From positions 1-6,826 of the forward strand of contig JAFGXE010000066.1 in NCBI GenBank assembly GCA_016936785.1: a stretch of 6,826 bases of DNA, in the 5' to 3' direction. The notes beneath the pieces were generated by a model. It saw only the letters and a list, made by a program, of their open reading frames with translations, was not told the DNA's origin and made no database searches. Source of the stretch: Alphaproteobacteria bacterium. GTDB taxonomy: Bacteria > Pseudomonadota > Alphaproteobacteria > Rs-D84 > NBLK01. A program made the position numbers and the translations under genes. Positions 1 through 6,762 of the stretch are shown in pieces; the stretch's first letter is position 1; each line of letters opens with the position of its first letter.

Positions 1-49
1 TGAGAAAATATGTCTCTCATTTTTATGGTAAACTACTCAGAATAAAGAA

Positions 50-126
50 TGGTGTACCCGAGAGGACTTGAACCTCCGGCCTTTGGTTTCGGAAACCAAC
101 GCTCTATCCAGCTGAGCTACGGGTAC
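50..126 (-). tRNA. tRNA-Arg (anticodon CCG)
   Basis: The minus strand folds into a complete 77-nt cloverleaf. It has a 7-bp acceptor stem (GTACCCG/CGGGTAC), a D arm closed by GCTC/GAGC, an anticodon stem TTGGT/ACCAA around loop TTCCGAA, a 5-nt variable loop, and a T arm GGAGG/CCTCT (one G-U pair) around TTCAAGT. The discriminator is A and the terminal CCA is encoded (plus-strand tgg at 50-52). The anticodon CCG (plus-strand 90-92) reads the CGG arginine codon. The gene starts 19 nt after the carD stop on the same strand, with no terminator or obvious promoter between them. It may therefore be processed from a carD transcript or use a promoter inside carD. No base is missing or mispaired in a way that suggests a pseudogene. 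Confidence 0.97.
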
Positions 127-132
127 AATTTT

Positions 133-144
133 AACCGAGAGGTT
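133..144 (-). other. small hairpin between carD stop and tRNA-Arg
   Basis: The 19-nt spacer between the carD stop codon and the tRNA contains a perfect 4-bp stem, AACC/GGTT, around a 4-nt loop (TCTC on the minus strand, GAGA on the plus strand). On the minus strand it is followed by AAAATT rather than a T-run, so it should not terminate carD transcription. It could mark a processing site between mRNA and tRNA, but four base pairs may also be chance. Confidence 0.3.
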
Positions 145-145
145 T

Positions 146-694
146 TTATAATTCGTCCTCAAGTGTTTCTTCGGAGGACTCTTCAGAAACTTGGCGTTCA
201 GGACTATTTTCCATCACTTTTTCAAGTTTGAGATTTGCCTTATCAAGGTCGAGTTTCATGATTGTTGCATATTCTGAAGAAAGGCGTTCTAGCGCTTTTT
301 GATAAATTTGGCGTTCACTAAAAGATTGCTCATCTTTTTTCACATTACGATAAAGGTCGCGAACAACTTCAGCGACATTCTCTGGATTTCCTGAATTAAT
401 TTTATCTTCATACATCTGTGCACGGCGTGACCAAATCATGCGTTTTGATTGAGGCGCTTCTTTGATAATGCCGACAATCTTGTCCATCTCTTTCTTTGAA
501 GAAAGTTTACGAAGTCCGGAAATATCTACCTTGTCTAAAGGAATACGGAGTGTCATGCGATTTTTTTCAAATTTCACAACGACAAGCTCAAGTTCTTGAT
601 CGCCAAAAGTTTGCTTTTCGATGGCTTGAACTTCGCCAACTCCATGTGCAGGGTAAACAACGTAATCCCCTTTTTTAAATTCTGCCTGTGCCAT
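146..694 (-). CDS. carD: CarD/CdnL family RNA polymerase-binding transcription regulator
   Basis: The 182-residue protein matches the CarD/CdnL family along its length. Family members bind the RNA polymerase beta subunit through an N-terminal Tudor-like domain and stabilise open promoter complexes, notably at rRNA and other housekeeping promoters. Visible parts are the Tudor-like domain at about residues 5-65 (KKGDYVVYPAHGVGEV at 7-22, KNRMTLRIPL at 44-53) and a helical DNA-binding domain at about 70-160. In the latter, W88 in MIWSRRAQMYEDKINSG sits where the family has its minor-groove-wedging tryptophan. The tail after about 161 is acidic and probably disordered. The frame is open to 775, but the start at 694 is preferred: AAGGA lies 5 nt upstream, homology begins here, and the longer version would overlap the divergent uppP start and cover the promoter. 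It is divergent from uppP and upstream of tRNA-Arg. Confidence 0.95.
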   Translation of the reverse strand: MAQAEFKKGDYVVYPAHGVGEVQAIEKQTFGDQELELVVVKFEKNRMTLRIPLDKVDISGLRKLSSKKEMDKIVGIIKEAPQSKRMIWSRRAQMYEDKINSGNPENVAEVVRDLYRNVKKDEQSFSERQIYQKALERLSSEYATIMKLDLDKANLKLEKVMENSPERQVSEESSEETLEDEL

Positions 695-699
695 TTTTG

Positions 700-704
700 T
701 CCTT
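700..704 (-). promoter_or_regulatory. Shine-Dalgarno of carD (fixes its start)
   Basis: Minus-strand AAGGA stands 5 nt before the ATG at 694-692. No comparable site precedes the in-frame ATG at 775, so this site supports the 182-residue form of CarD. Confidence 0.75.
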
Positions 705-736
705 GTATTTGATTCGTCTCTAATATAGATTAAATT
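703..736 (+). promoter_or_regulatory. candidate promoter(s) of uppP
   Basis: Two overlapping weak sigma-70 matches point rightward: TTGTAT (703-708) with TAGATT (726-731) at a 17-nt spacer, and TTGATT (709-714) with TAAATT (731-736) at a 16-nt spacer. Either would start transcription around 738-743, leaving a leader of about 25-30 nt. They interleave with the carD promoter on the other strand, so the two genes probably compete for polymerase here. I cannot choose between them. Confidence 0.35.
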
Positions 737-750
737 GATTGAAATTTCAA
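722..750 (-). promoter_or_regulatory. sigma-70-type promoter of carD
   Basis: On the minus strand, TTGAAA (750-745) and TATATT (727-722) are separated by exactly 17 nt, close to the housekeeping consensus. Transcription would start near 715, giving a leader of about 20 nt that includes the AAGGA ribosome site. The -35 hexamer is one half of the 12-bp palindrome TTGAAATTTCAA at 739-750, so a symmetric regulator bound there would cover it. This is assigned from sequence only. Confidence 0.65.
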
Positions 751-768
751 GAAAATTAAGGAAATAGC

Positions 769-1554
769 ATGTCATTGATTGAAATTTTCGTTTTAGCTCT
801 TGTTCAGGGAATCACAGAGTTTCTTCCAATTAGTTCTTCTGCGCATCTAATTTTAGTCGGGCGGTTCTTAGGAATTGCCGAGCAAAGTCTCTTTTCTGAT
901 GTTGCAATGCACTTTGGGACAGTTCTTGCTGTTCTTGTTTTTTATTCAAAACCACTTTTACAAATGGGGAAAAACTTGATTGGAAAAGTGAAAGTTAAAA
1001 GTGACTTTTCACAACCAAAACTCATTTTGTTTTTGATTATAGCACTCATTCCGACGGCAATTGGAGGATTTCTTATTCAAGATTTCGTTTCTGCAAACCC
1101 GCGTTCTTTTCTATGGATTGGGATAAACTCGATTGTTTTTGGAGCGCTTCTTCTTTGGGTAGACCATGCAAAAGGAGAAAAAAATCTTAGTGAAATGACT
1201 TGGAAACAGGCATTGGGAATAGGCGCTGTTCAGATTTTAGCTTTGTTTCCGGGGGTGTCTCGTTCTGGGATCACGCTGACAGCATTGCGTTTTTTTGGGT
1301 TTAGTCGGGAAGCCTCAATTTATTTTTCGGTTATTCTTTCCGTGCCCACAATTTTAGGGGCGTCTCTTTTGACGGTAATCGATATGCCGATGATTAGTTT
1401 ATCTGAATTATTTTTGAGTATTTTCTTTTCGTGTATTTTTACATTTCTGTGTTTATTTTATTTTGTAAAATGGATCAAGAAGATGCATTCGTTTGATGTG
1501 TTTGTTTACTACCGCATTGTCTTAGGGGTGTTGCTTTTGTTGCTTACTTTATGA
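769..1554 (+). CDS. uppP: undecaprenyl-diphosphate phosphatase UppP (BacA family)
   Basis: This integral inner-membrane phosphatase converts undecaprenyl diphosphate to undecaprenyl phosphate, recycling the lipid carrier for peptidoglycan and surface polysaccharides. Overproduction of the family is known to confer bacitracin resistance. The 261 residues are close to the usual 260-290. Both signature motifs are intact: QGITEFLPISSSAH at 13-26 (E17 and H26 correspond to the catalytic Glu and His) and PGVSRSG at 161-167, with the conserved R165. A Gln stands at 13 where E. coli BacA has Glu, a common variant. Several hydrophobic segments run through the protein, the last reaching the C-terminus. 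The start at 769 is supported by AAGGA at 758-762, 6 nt upstream. It is transcribed divergently from carD. No strong terminator appears until 1929-1960. Confidence 0.97.
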   Translation: MSLIEIFVLALVQGITEFLPISSSAHLILVGRFLGIAEQSLFSDVAMHFGTVLAVLVFYSKPLLQMGKNLIGKVKVKSDFSQPKLILFLIIALIPTAIGGFLIQDFVSANPRSFLWIGINSIVFGALLLWVDHAKGEKNLSEMTWKQALGIGAVQILALFPGVSRSGITLTALRFFGFSREASIYFSVILSVPTILGASLLTVIDMPMISLSELFLSIFFSCIFTFLCLFYFVKWIKKMHSFDVFVYYRIVLGVLLLLLTL

Positions 1555-1590
1555 AGAAATTAAGTTAAAAAAACGATGTTTCGTGTGATG

Positions 1591-1625
1591 ACTGGATCCC
1601 CGAAGGCGAGCCTTCAAGGATGACA
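1591..1625. repeat. intergenic palindromic unit A
   Basis: The unit runs from ACTGGATCCCC to AAGGATGACA. At its core GAAGG (1602-1606) pairs with CCTTC (1611-1615) around CGAG. Its right end, GGATGACA, recurs in units C and D and, inverted, at the left of unit E; unit B begins with the variant TGTCATTCC. There is no T-run after the stem, so it is unlikely to be a simple terminator. Confidence 0.6.
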
Positions 1626-1633
1626 GAAAAAGG

Positions 1634-1661
1634 TGTCATTCCAGCGAAGGCTGGAATCTCC
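1634..1661. repeat. intergenic palindromic unit B
   Basis: A perfect 8-bp stem is formed by ATTCCAGC (1638-1645) and GCTGGAAT (1650-1657) with a 4-nt loop, GAAG. It begins with TGTCATTCC, in the opposite orientation to unit A. No T-run follows. Its stem differs from that of unit C at three positions, each matched on the other arm. Confidence 0.75.
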
Positions 1662-1683
1662 TAAGATTTTAGTCGTGAGTCGG

Positions 1684-1716
1684 CAGGAGATCCCGACCTG
1701 CGTCGGGATGATGACA
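1684..1716. repeat. intergenic palindromic unit C
   Basis: A perfect 8-bp stem is formed by ATCCCGAC (1690-1697) and GTCGGGAT (1702-1709) with loop CTGC, followed by GATGACA. Flanks AGGAGATCCC and GGGATGATGACA match the common end consensus of the cluster in the orientation of unit A. Confidence 0.75.
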
Positions 1717-1729
1717 AATGAGGGTAAAG

Positions 1730-1803
1730 ACTGGACCCCTAAAATCCATTTCGATGCTTCGGCTCAGCAACCACAAGCTCAATGAGTAATTTTGAGGATG
1801 ACA
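1730..1803. repeat. intergenic palindromic unit D (long, imperfect)
   Basis: The outer ends are ACTGGACCCC on the left and GAGGATGACA on the right. AAAAT (1741-1745) pairs with ATTTT (1789-1793), and a short further pairing is possible across a bulge. The interior (about 1750-1786) includes CTTCGGCTCAGC and ACAAGCTC, a type of sequence often found inside such intergenic repeats. The long interior suggests a compound unit or one repeat inserted in another. Confidence 0.5.
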
Positions 1804-1830
1804 AAGGAGGATGGATCTCTTCATACGTTG

Positions 1831-1890
1831 TGTCATCCTCGCACATCAGTCTTTTCATAGCTTTAGTAAAGGCGGAAAGCGGGGACCCAG
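1831..1890. repeat. intergenic palindromic unit E
   Basis: The ends TGTCATCCTCGC (1831-1842) and GCGGGGACCCAG (1879-1890) can pair through CCTCGC/GCGGGG, with one G-T wobble. The left end TGTCATCCTC (1831-1840) is the exact inverse of the right end of unit D, GAGGATGACA (1794-1803). Units D and E could therefore also form one joint 10-bp stem. Confidence 0.55.
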
Positions 1891-1928
1891 CCTTTTAAAC
1901 AATTATATGTTGAATGGAATATAGCCTT

Positions 1929-1960
1929 TAAAAAAACTCCCAAGATGGGGAGTTTTTTTA
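1929..1960. terminator. bidirectional intrinsic terminator
   Basis: A perfect 13-bp stem (1929-1941 with 1948-1960) carries the core CTCCC/GGGAG and a 6-nt loop, AAGATG. It is flanked by seven A on the left and seven T on the right, so both strands read a hairpin followed by a U-run. It lies 8 nt beyond the autotransporter stop codon and is surely that gene's terminator. Rightward, it is also the first strong stop after uppP, though 374 nt away. Confidence 0.93.
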
Positions 1961-1968
1961 TTTGAAAC

Positions 1969-4900
1969 TTAGAACATCATATTGATTTGAACACCAAGCT
2001 GATGATCCGTTGCGGCATCGCGATCGGTCATCTGATAGTACAACGTTGTTTTTGTCGCACTCATCGCTTCGTAAAGATCAACTCCTGCACCAAGAACAGT
2101 CGCATTACTTGCAAATGGATTTGTTGTATTCACAAAAGAAGGAAGTGCTTGATTGTCGACAAATTCATTTTTGAATTCAACGCCGTCGTCGCCACTAATC
2201 GTCGTGCGTGTTTCAACTTTTAAGTAAGGAAGAATCGTCAAATCTGCTTCACGCAGTTCTGTTTGAAGACGGAGACCCGCGCCCATTTGTGTCAGAGCTA
2301 CATCGCCTCCTTTTACAGAAAGGTTCTCACCAGTTGCCCCTGTTTCTTCATAGTCCACTGCGCCGAGTTTTTGGTGCGAAACAAAGACGGTTGGAACGAT
2401 ATATTTAGAGAAAGCAAGCTCTGCGCCAATTCTTCCGAAAAAGTTTGTTGAGCTATAATCAGATGTTGCTGTGTTTTTCAAGAAAGTTGTGCGTTCTTGA
2501 TCATGACGTTGAAGACTGCCACCTAAAATCCCATAGAAAGAAACATACTTTGTTAGATACTGTGTGTAGGCAGAAAGTGTCATGGCTTGGCTATCAATTG
2601 TATAAGCTGGATCTTGAGCGTTATCATCTTTTCCTTCTGTCTTCAGAATAGAGAGAGAGCCAACAACGCCACCGAAGAACTTATCGCGCATAAACGCTGT
2701 TTCTCGTCCAAGAGTGAAAGTTGCGCCCATTGTTTCATAAGGTTTAAAATCACCAACACGTTCCGTTTGAGAATCAATCGCAGAAATATCAAACCAAACA
2801 CTGTCTGTTGGGAGAGACAAGCGATGTTCAAAACTCGCTTGACGTGAATTTGTTTCAACATGTGTAGTGAGTTGATTTAAAACGGAATCTGTGATGAGCT
2901 GTCCTGTCTTCATTGTTGCGTCAATATTCTGAGGACGGATTTCTTCTAAAGCAAGTGCAAGGGCATCTTGATCTCCAGATGCTGCGACAGTTGCAAAATG
3001 CGTAAGGAGTTGGAAATCTTCTGTCGAGACAGCTTCATCTTGGAGTACTGTCATGACCTCTGCCATATTTGTGTTATTCTCTGAAAGATCAAAGTCTGTT
3101 TCATAAACCATCTTGTTGATCGTTTTTAAGTTCAAATCTCCGTTTGTGTAATCAAAGATCGCGATTTGATTTCCAGAAAATAGTTCAGAAACATTGACAA
3201 GATAAAGATCACGGGAGTAAAGAGAGCCACCTGCTTGAACAAGCGTGATCATATCAAGATTATCCAAGGAATGGTTTGATCCAGTAAAGTCAAAACCTAC
3301 ATTACGGAGTTGAACGACGTTGTCTGTTTGAATAACGGTATCTCCATCACCTCCTTGGAAATTGATCAGAACTTCTGTGTTGAGGAGAGAAAGTGAGTTA
3401 ACTCCTGTGAGCGTATTTGAATCGAGATCCAAAACACTATCTGTCATTTTTAAATCTCCGTTTAAGGACTTATCCACATTCAAATCAAACGTTGCGCCAT
3501 TTGAGAAAACAAATTCTTTGACGTCGATTCCGGCTGCATTATTCTCAATCCACTTTGCATCTACACCAGAGAAATTAAGGGAGACATTTTCTTGCCCTGA
3601 AAGCGTCCCGTAGTTATCAAACGTTCCTTGAAATGTGATTTTACTCAGACCTGCACCAAATTTGAATATACCAAAGTTTCTAAAGTCAACTGCAAGGACA
3701 GCATTGTTTCTTTGTTGAATCCATTTTTCTGCAAGAATATCAAAAGTTCCTTTTCCAAGAATTTGTCCATTATTGATAAAGTCGGTATCAATTTCAAAAT
3801 AAGCCCCTGCTTCAGATTCAATAACCCCATTGTTTGTAAAAGATGAAGAAAGGAATTGAGTATCTCCAGATGCGTCAATTTTGATGCGGCCATTGTTCGT
3901 CAGTCCTCCAAGGTCAAAATCATTGCTTGTTTGAGTAAGATCAAACACCCCTGTTGTGCCAATAGTGAAATTATTATTATGAGTGATTGTTCCGCTATCT
4001 TGCATCACGAGAGTACCGTTATAGGTTAGCAACCCTAGTGTTCCAGTGATGTCGTAATTACCGGAAAGATCAACATCATAAGCGACCGTCACATTACCTA
4101 AGCCAGTTTGGTTTAAAACCCCGCCTGAAGAAACGTCAAGTTGTCCTGTGAGATTTCCATCATTTGTGAGTATGCCTGAAATTGTCCCAAGAGAGTTGAT
4201 CGTCAATGAGCCATTGTTAATAAAAGTTCCTGCTTCGATATCAAAAGCATTTACGCTCATGACACCAGAGGCTGTATTTTCACTTGTGCCTGTGGAATTT
4301 TGATTATAGGTACCAAGATTTGAAATCGTGCCACCGTTAAGAAGTGATCCATCATTGTAAAAACTTGTAAGACCTGTAAGTGATCCAGTGGTGTTTGCAA
4401 AAAGATCAAAATTATCAATGTCTTGTGTGCCTGAGATTATCCCCTGATTTTGAAAGACTGTATCAATGTATAGGTTTCCTGTACCTGTAATTGTTTCGCC
4501 AGTTTTAATTAGAAATGAAAGTTCATCAAAGTTAAGAGTTCCTTCATTTTGAACCGTTTTTACAGAGCCTGTTGTAAATCCAAAGTTAGCAGAGTCAACT
4601 TCTAAATCACCTTGATTCTCAAAAGAATTGACATCAATTGCGGTGATATAATAGGTTGATAATCCTGTTGTAGTTAAGGTGCTGATATTGTATACACCAC
4701 TTCCTGAATTAGTGATATCGCCACTTGCTACAGTTACATTTGTTGCCGTAATTGTCCCTGCTGTTTGGTCGAGTTCTCCGTTAATCGTGAATTCATCGAC
4801 ATGAAGAGAGTCAATTGTTGATATAAGGGAACTCCCAGCTTCAATCGTCCATTCACCATTTACGGTGACATTCCCAACATCATAAGAACCATCATCAATA

Positions 4901-6693
4901 AAACCAATGCCTGTTTGAGTGACATCACTGTTAATAACAACATCGCCAGTTGCTTCTATATTTCCTGAATTTAAAAAACCATTAGATACATTAAGTTTTG
5001 TTTGACTTGCATTGTCAAATCCAAAAGATAAAGTGCCATCGTTTGCAAGTTCGTTTGTTGAGAAAGTGATAGCATCTAAATCAAGCGTTGCGAGTGAGTT
5101 AATTGTCGTTGTCCCTGCGACATCAACCGTGGATGCTCCATTTCCTGCAAACGTTGTTCTTTCTGCTATCGTAATATTAGTTAAATCTGTTGTCCCATCA
5201 TCTGTAAAGGACAAGTCAAAATCGCTAATTTGGAAATCAGTTGCGTTAAGCGTAAGGTCTGTTATATGAATGACAAGATCGTTATAGATAGTAAAGTCTG
5301 TTCCTCTGAAGTCAGCCGTTGTTGCATAAAGATCTGAAAGAGTAAGATCAACAGTTGCCTCTGCAAGTACAAGGCTTCCTGCAATGAGTGTATCTGCTGT
5401 TAAGTCGAGATAAACATTTTGTCCCGATGCTGTAAATGTTCCAACATCCATCGTGTCATTAAGAGCAAAAGTGACAATAGTCGTTTCTGTATCTCCATTT
5501 TCAATAATAATACCTTCTGCGTTTAATCCTCCAGTGGTTGCGGAAATTTCTACAATAGCATCAGATCCAATTGTGTAAAATCCTTTAGAGCCCGCAATAT
5601 CATGGGCAGAAACAAAGACGTCACCATCAAGGAAAATGTCGCCTTGGATTGTTAGTGTATTTGCGACATCTAGATTGGCGTCTGTTAACTGAAGTGTTCC
5701 CAAAGTGGAACCGTCATTTAATACTGATAAAGAATTCACAGTGAGTGTATCAATAGAGTCAACATCAAGTGTAGCGCCTTCTTGAATGATGACACCACCA
5801 TCTGTTGTGACAATTTCGTTGCCAGACCCAATAATATTGGAAATATCATTTGAAACAATGAGGTTTTCACCACCTGAAAAAGTAAGACTAGAGCCATTCA
5901 AATCAAAAATTGTTGCATCAAATGTTAAGTCTGATCCAAGTTGAAATTCTGTGTCAACAGTACCCCCAGTAAGCTGTGTACCTGAAAAATTAACTTCTGA
6001 TGCAGAGGAAAGATCAACTGTTTCGATCCTGAGACCTACTGTCGCATCGGATAAATTAATCTCCTCACTCACGGTAAGAGTAGTAGCTTGAATAGTAAGA
6101 CTACCAGCATTTTGTACCAAAAGAGTGTTTGCGGAAATATTATCAGAAATGACATCAATTATATTTGAATCAAAATCAGTCACGAGAATCGTTCCAACGT
6201 CTAGCCCGTTTAAATTTGTAAAGGAAGCCCCCCCTGAAAGAGAAAGGGTTGCGGAATCGGGTCCTGTATTATCTTGTCCCCACTGAATCGTTGATCCCAG
6301 AGAAAAATTAATCACAGATGAATTTAATGTAAGTCCGTTTGTAATAAGTATTCCATTACCAATAGAATCTCGAATTTCTGTATCTGTGAGAATAAGATTT
6401 GTGATTTTATTTTTTGAATCGGTGATTGAAAGTGTCTTGGAAAATAAATCAATATAATCGGAAGAAATACCTGTCTCTCCTGCTAAATCGACCGAACTAC
6501 CTGTCTCGGATAGTAAATCATATATTGCAACATCATTTGTAAGAGATAAAAAATCACCCATCAAGAGTCCATCAAAACCTGACCATCCAGAATAACTAAC
6601 AAGACGTTCGTCTGTGTTGGCTCCCAGATCTGCTGCTTCTGCAGGGGAATGATAAAAAAATGGAAATAAAAATAACACAAGAACTTTTTTCAT
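1969..6693 (-). CDS. large autotransporter (type Va secretion), probable surface adhesin-like protein
   Basis: The 1574-residue protein should cross the inner membrane by Sec and secrete its own passenger through a C-terminal barrel. A signal peptide spans residues 1-20 (MKK, a hydrophobic run, then AEA before A21). The passenger (about 21-1200) is a Thr/Ser/Asn/Asp-rich beta-helix-like chain with no cysteine and few Lys/Arg. From about 551 to 1027 it carries some sixteen N-x-G turn motifs such as NDGTL and NNGRI. The passenger ends in a typical pre-barrel stretch (TLVQAGGSLYS, then NGDLNLKTI). An alpha-helical linker follows (about 1203-1290), then a barrel of about 280 residues (from W1300) ending QINMMF. 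I see no protease or lipase motif, RTX repeats or RGD, so an adhesin is likelier than an enzyme, but the ligand is unknown. The start at 6693 has GGAGGAG 6 nt upstream. The frame continues to 6735, but that extension lacks a ribosome site, would bury the signal peptide and adds the only two cysteines. Confidence 0.93.
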   Translation of the reverse strand: MKKVLVLFLFPFFYHSPAEAADLGANTDERLVSYSGWSGFDGLLMGDFLSLTNDVAIYDLLSETGSSVDLAGETGISSDYIDLFSKTLSITDSKNKITNLILTDTEIRDSIGNGILITNGLTLNSSVINFSLGSTIQWGQDNTGPDSATLSLSGGASFTNLNGLDVGTILVTDFDSNIIDVISDNISANTLLVQNAGSLTIQATTLTVSEEINLSDATVGLRIETVDLSSASEVNFSGTQLTGGTVDTEFQLGSDLTFDATIFDLNGSSLTFSGGENLIVSNDISNIIGSGNEIVTTDGGVIIQEGATLDVDSIDTLTVNSLSVLNDGSTLGTLQLTDANLDVANTLTIQGDIFLDGDVFVSAHDIAGSKGFYTIGSDAIVEISATTGGLNAEGIIIENGDTETTIVTFALNDTMDVGTFTASGQNVYLDLTADTLIAGSLVLAEATVDLTLSDLYATTADFRGTDFTIYNDLVIHITDLTLNATDFQISDFDLSFTDDGTTDLTNITIAERTTFAGNGASTVDVAGTTTINSLATLDLDAITFSTNELANDGTLSFGFDNASQTKLNVSNGFLNSGNIEATGDVVINSDVTQTGIGFIDDGSYDVGNVTVNGEWTIEAGSSLISTIDSLHVDEFTINGELDQTAGTITATNVTVASGDITNSGSGVYNISTLTTTGLSTYYITAIDVNSFENQGDLEVDSANFGFTTGSVKTVQNEGTLNFDELSFLIKTGETITGTGNLYIDTVFQNQGIISGTQDIDNFDLFANTTGSLTGLTSFYNDGSLLNGGTISNLGTYNQNSTGTSENTASGVMSVNAFDIEAGTFINNGSLTINSLGTISGILTNDGNLTGQLDVSSGGVLNQTGLGNVTVAYDVDLSGNYDITGTLGLLTYNGTLVMQDSGTITHNNNFTIGTTGVFDLTQTSNDFDLGGLTNNGRIKIDASGDTQFLSSSFTNNGVIESEAGAYFEIDTDFINNGQILGKGTFDILAEKWIQQRNNAVLAVDFRNFGIFKFGAGLSKITFQGTFDNYGTLSGQENVSLNFSGVDAKWIENNAAGIDVKEFVFSNGATFDLNVDKSLNGDLKMTDSVLDLDSNTLTGVNSLSLLNTEVLINFQGGDGDTVIQTDNVVQLRNVGFDFTGSNHSLDNLDMITLVQAGGSLYSRDLYLVNVSELFSGNQIAIFDYTNGDLNLKTINKMVYETDFDLSENNTNMAEVMTVLQDEAVSTEDFQLLTHFATVAASGDQDALALALEEIRPQNIDATMKTGQLITDSVLNQLTTHVETNSRQASFEHRLSLPTDSVWFDISAIDSQTERVGDFKPYETMGATFTLGRETAFMRDKFFGGVVGSLSILKTEGKDDNAQDPAYTIDSQAMTLSAYTQYLTKYVSFYGILGGSLQRHDQERTTFLKNTATSDYSSTNFFGRIGAELAFSKYIVPTVFVSHQKLGAVDYEETGATGENLSVKGGDVALTQMGAGLRLQTELREADLTILPYLKVETRTTISGDDGVEFKNEFVDNQALPSFVNTTNPFASNATVLGAGVDLYEAMSATKTTLYYQMTDRDAATDHQLGVQINMMF

Positions 6694-6699
6694 ATAGAA

Positions 6700-6706
6700 C
6701 TCCTCC
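6700..6706 (-). promoter_or_regulatory. strong Shine-Dalgarno of the autotransporter gene
   Basis: Minus-strand GGAGGAG ends 6 nt before the ATG at 6693-6691, which is followed directly by the MKK signal peptide. This decides the start against the in-frame ATG at 6735. It is the best ribosome site in the window, suggesting high translation. Confidence 0.85.
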
Positions 6707-6713
6707 AAAAGAC

Positions 6714-6742
6714 AGCATACACTACCTGTACCCATTTTTCAA
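6714..6742 (-). promoter_or_regulatory. sigma-70-type promoter of the autotransporter gene
   Basis: On the minus strand, TTGAAA (6742-6737) and TATGCT (6719-6714) are exactly 17 nt apart. The predicted transcription start is near 6707, giving a leader of only about 14 nt with the GGAGGAG site at its very 5' end. The rejected upstream ATG (6735) lies inside the spacer. A competing reading, in which this DNA is the end of an upstream gene, is given in the findings. Confidence 0.55.
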
Positions 6743-6762
6743 ATAAAATATCTTGCCTTTCA

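Larger units (their letters stand above)
1555..1928. other. gene-free interval filled with palindromic repeats
   Basis: I see no credible gene in this stretch between the converging uppP and autotransporter genes. It has no long frame, ribosome site with a plausible product, or RNA gene. Most of 1591-1890 consists of imperfect palindromes annotated separately. The part from 1891 to 1928 is AT-rich and featureless up to the terminator. Confidence 0.75.

Noticed and set aside
1..25. Possible terminator TGAGA/TCTCA followed by five T on the plus strand
   Set aside because: The stem is only 5 bp, has a 9-nt loop and no GC-rich core, and it sits at the window edge. It could end a rightward gene lying outside the window, but that cannot be supported.
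695..775. N-terminal extension of CarD to an ATG at 775
   Set aside because: It would overlap the uppP start and cover a good promoter. It lacks a ribosome site, and its sequence (TCYFLNFLEISINLIYI) does not resemble the family, whose homology begins at residue 1 of the shorter form.
1555..1928. CRISPR array in the repeat-rich gap
   Set aside because: The units are palindromes of different length and sequence with irregular spacing. There are no identical direct repeats and no unique spacers of constant size.
1987..5269. Many smaller open frames on both strands inside the autotransporter gene
   Set aside because: They overlap a clearly coding gene in other frames, have no supporting ribosome sites or recognisable domains, and their products read as out-of-frame translations.
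1969..6693. RTX calcium-binding repeats, RGD integrin motif or a protease active site in the passenger
   Set aside because: There is a single GGDGD stretch but no nonapeptide array, FRGTD rather than RGD, and no GDSG-type serine protease motif. The passenger cannot be called an RTX toxin or an enzyme.
6694..6735. N-terminal extension of the autotransporter to an ATG at 6735
   Set aside because: That ATG lies in the spacer of the likely promoter and has no ribosome site. The 14 extra residues include the only two cysteines and would displace the signal peptide.
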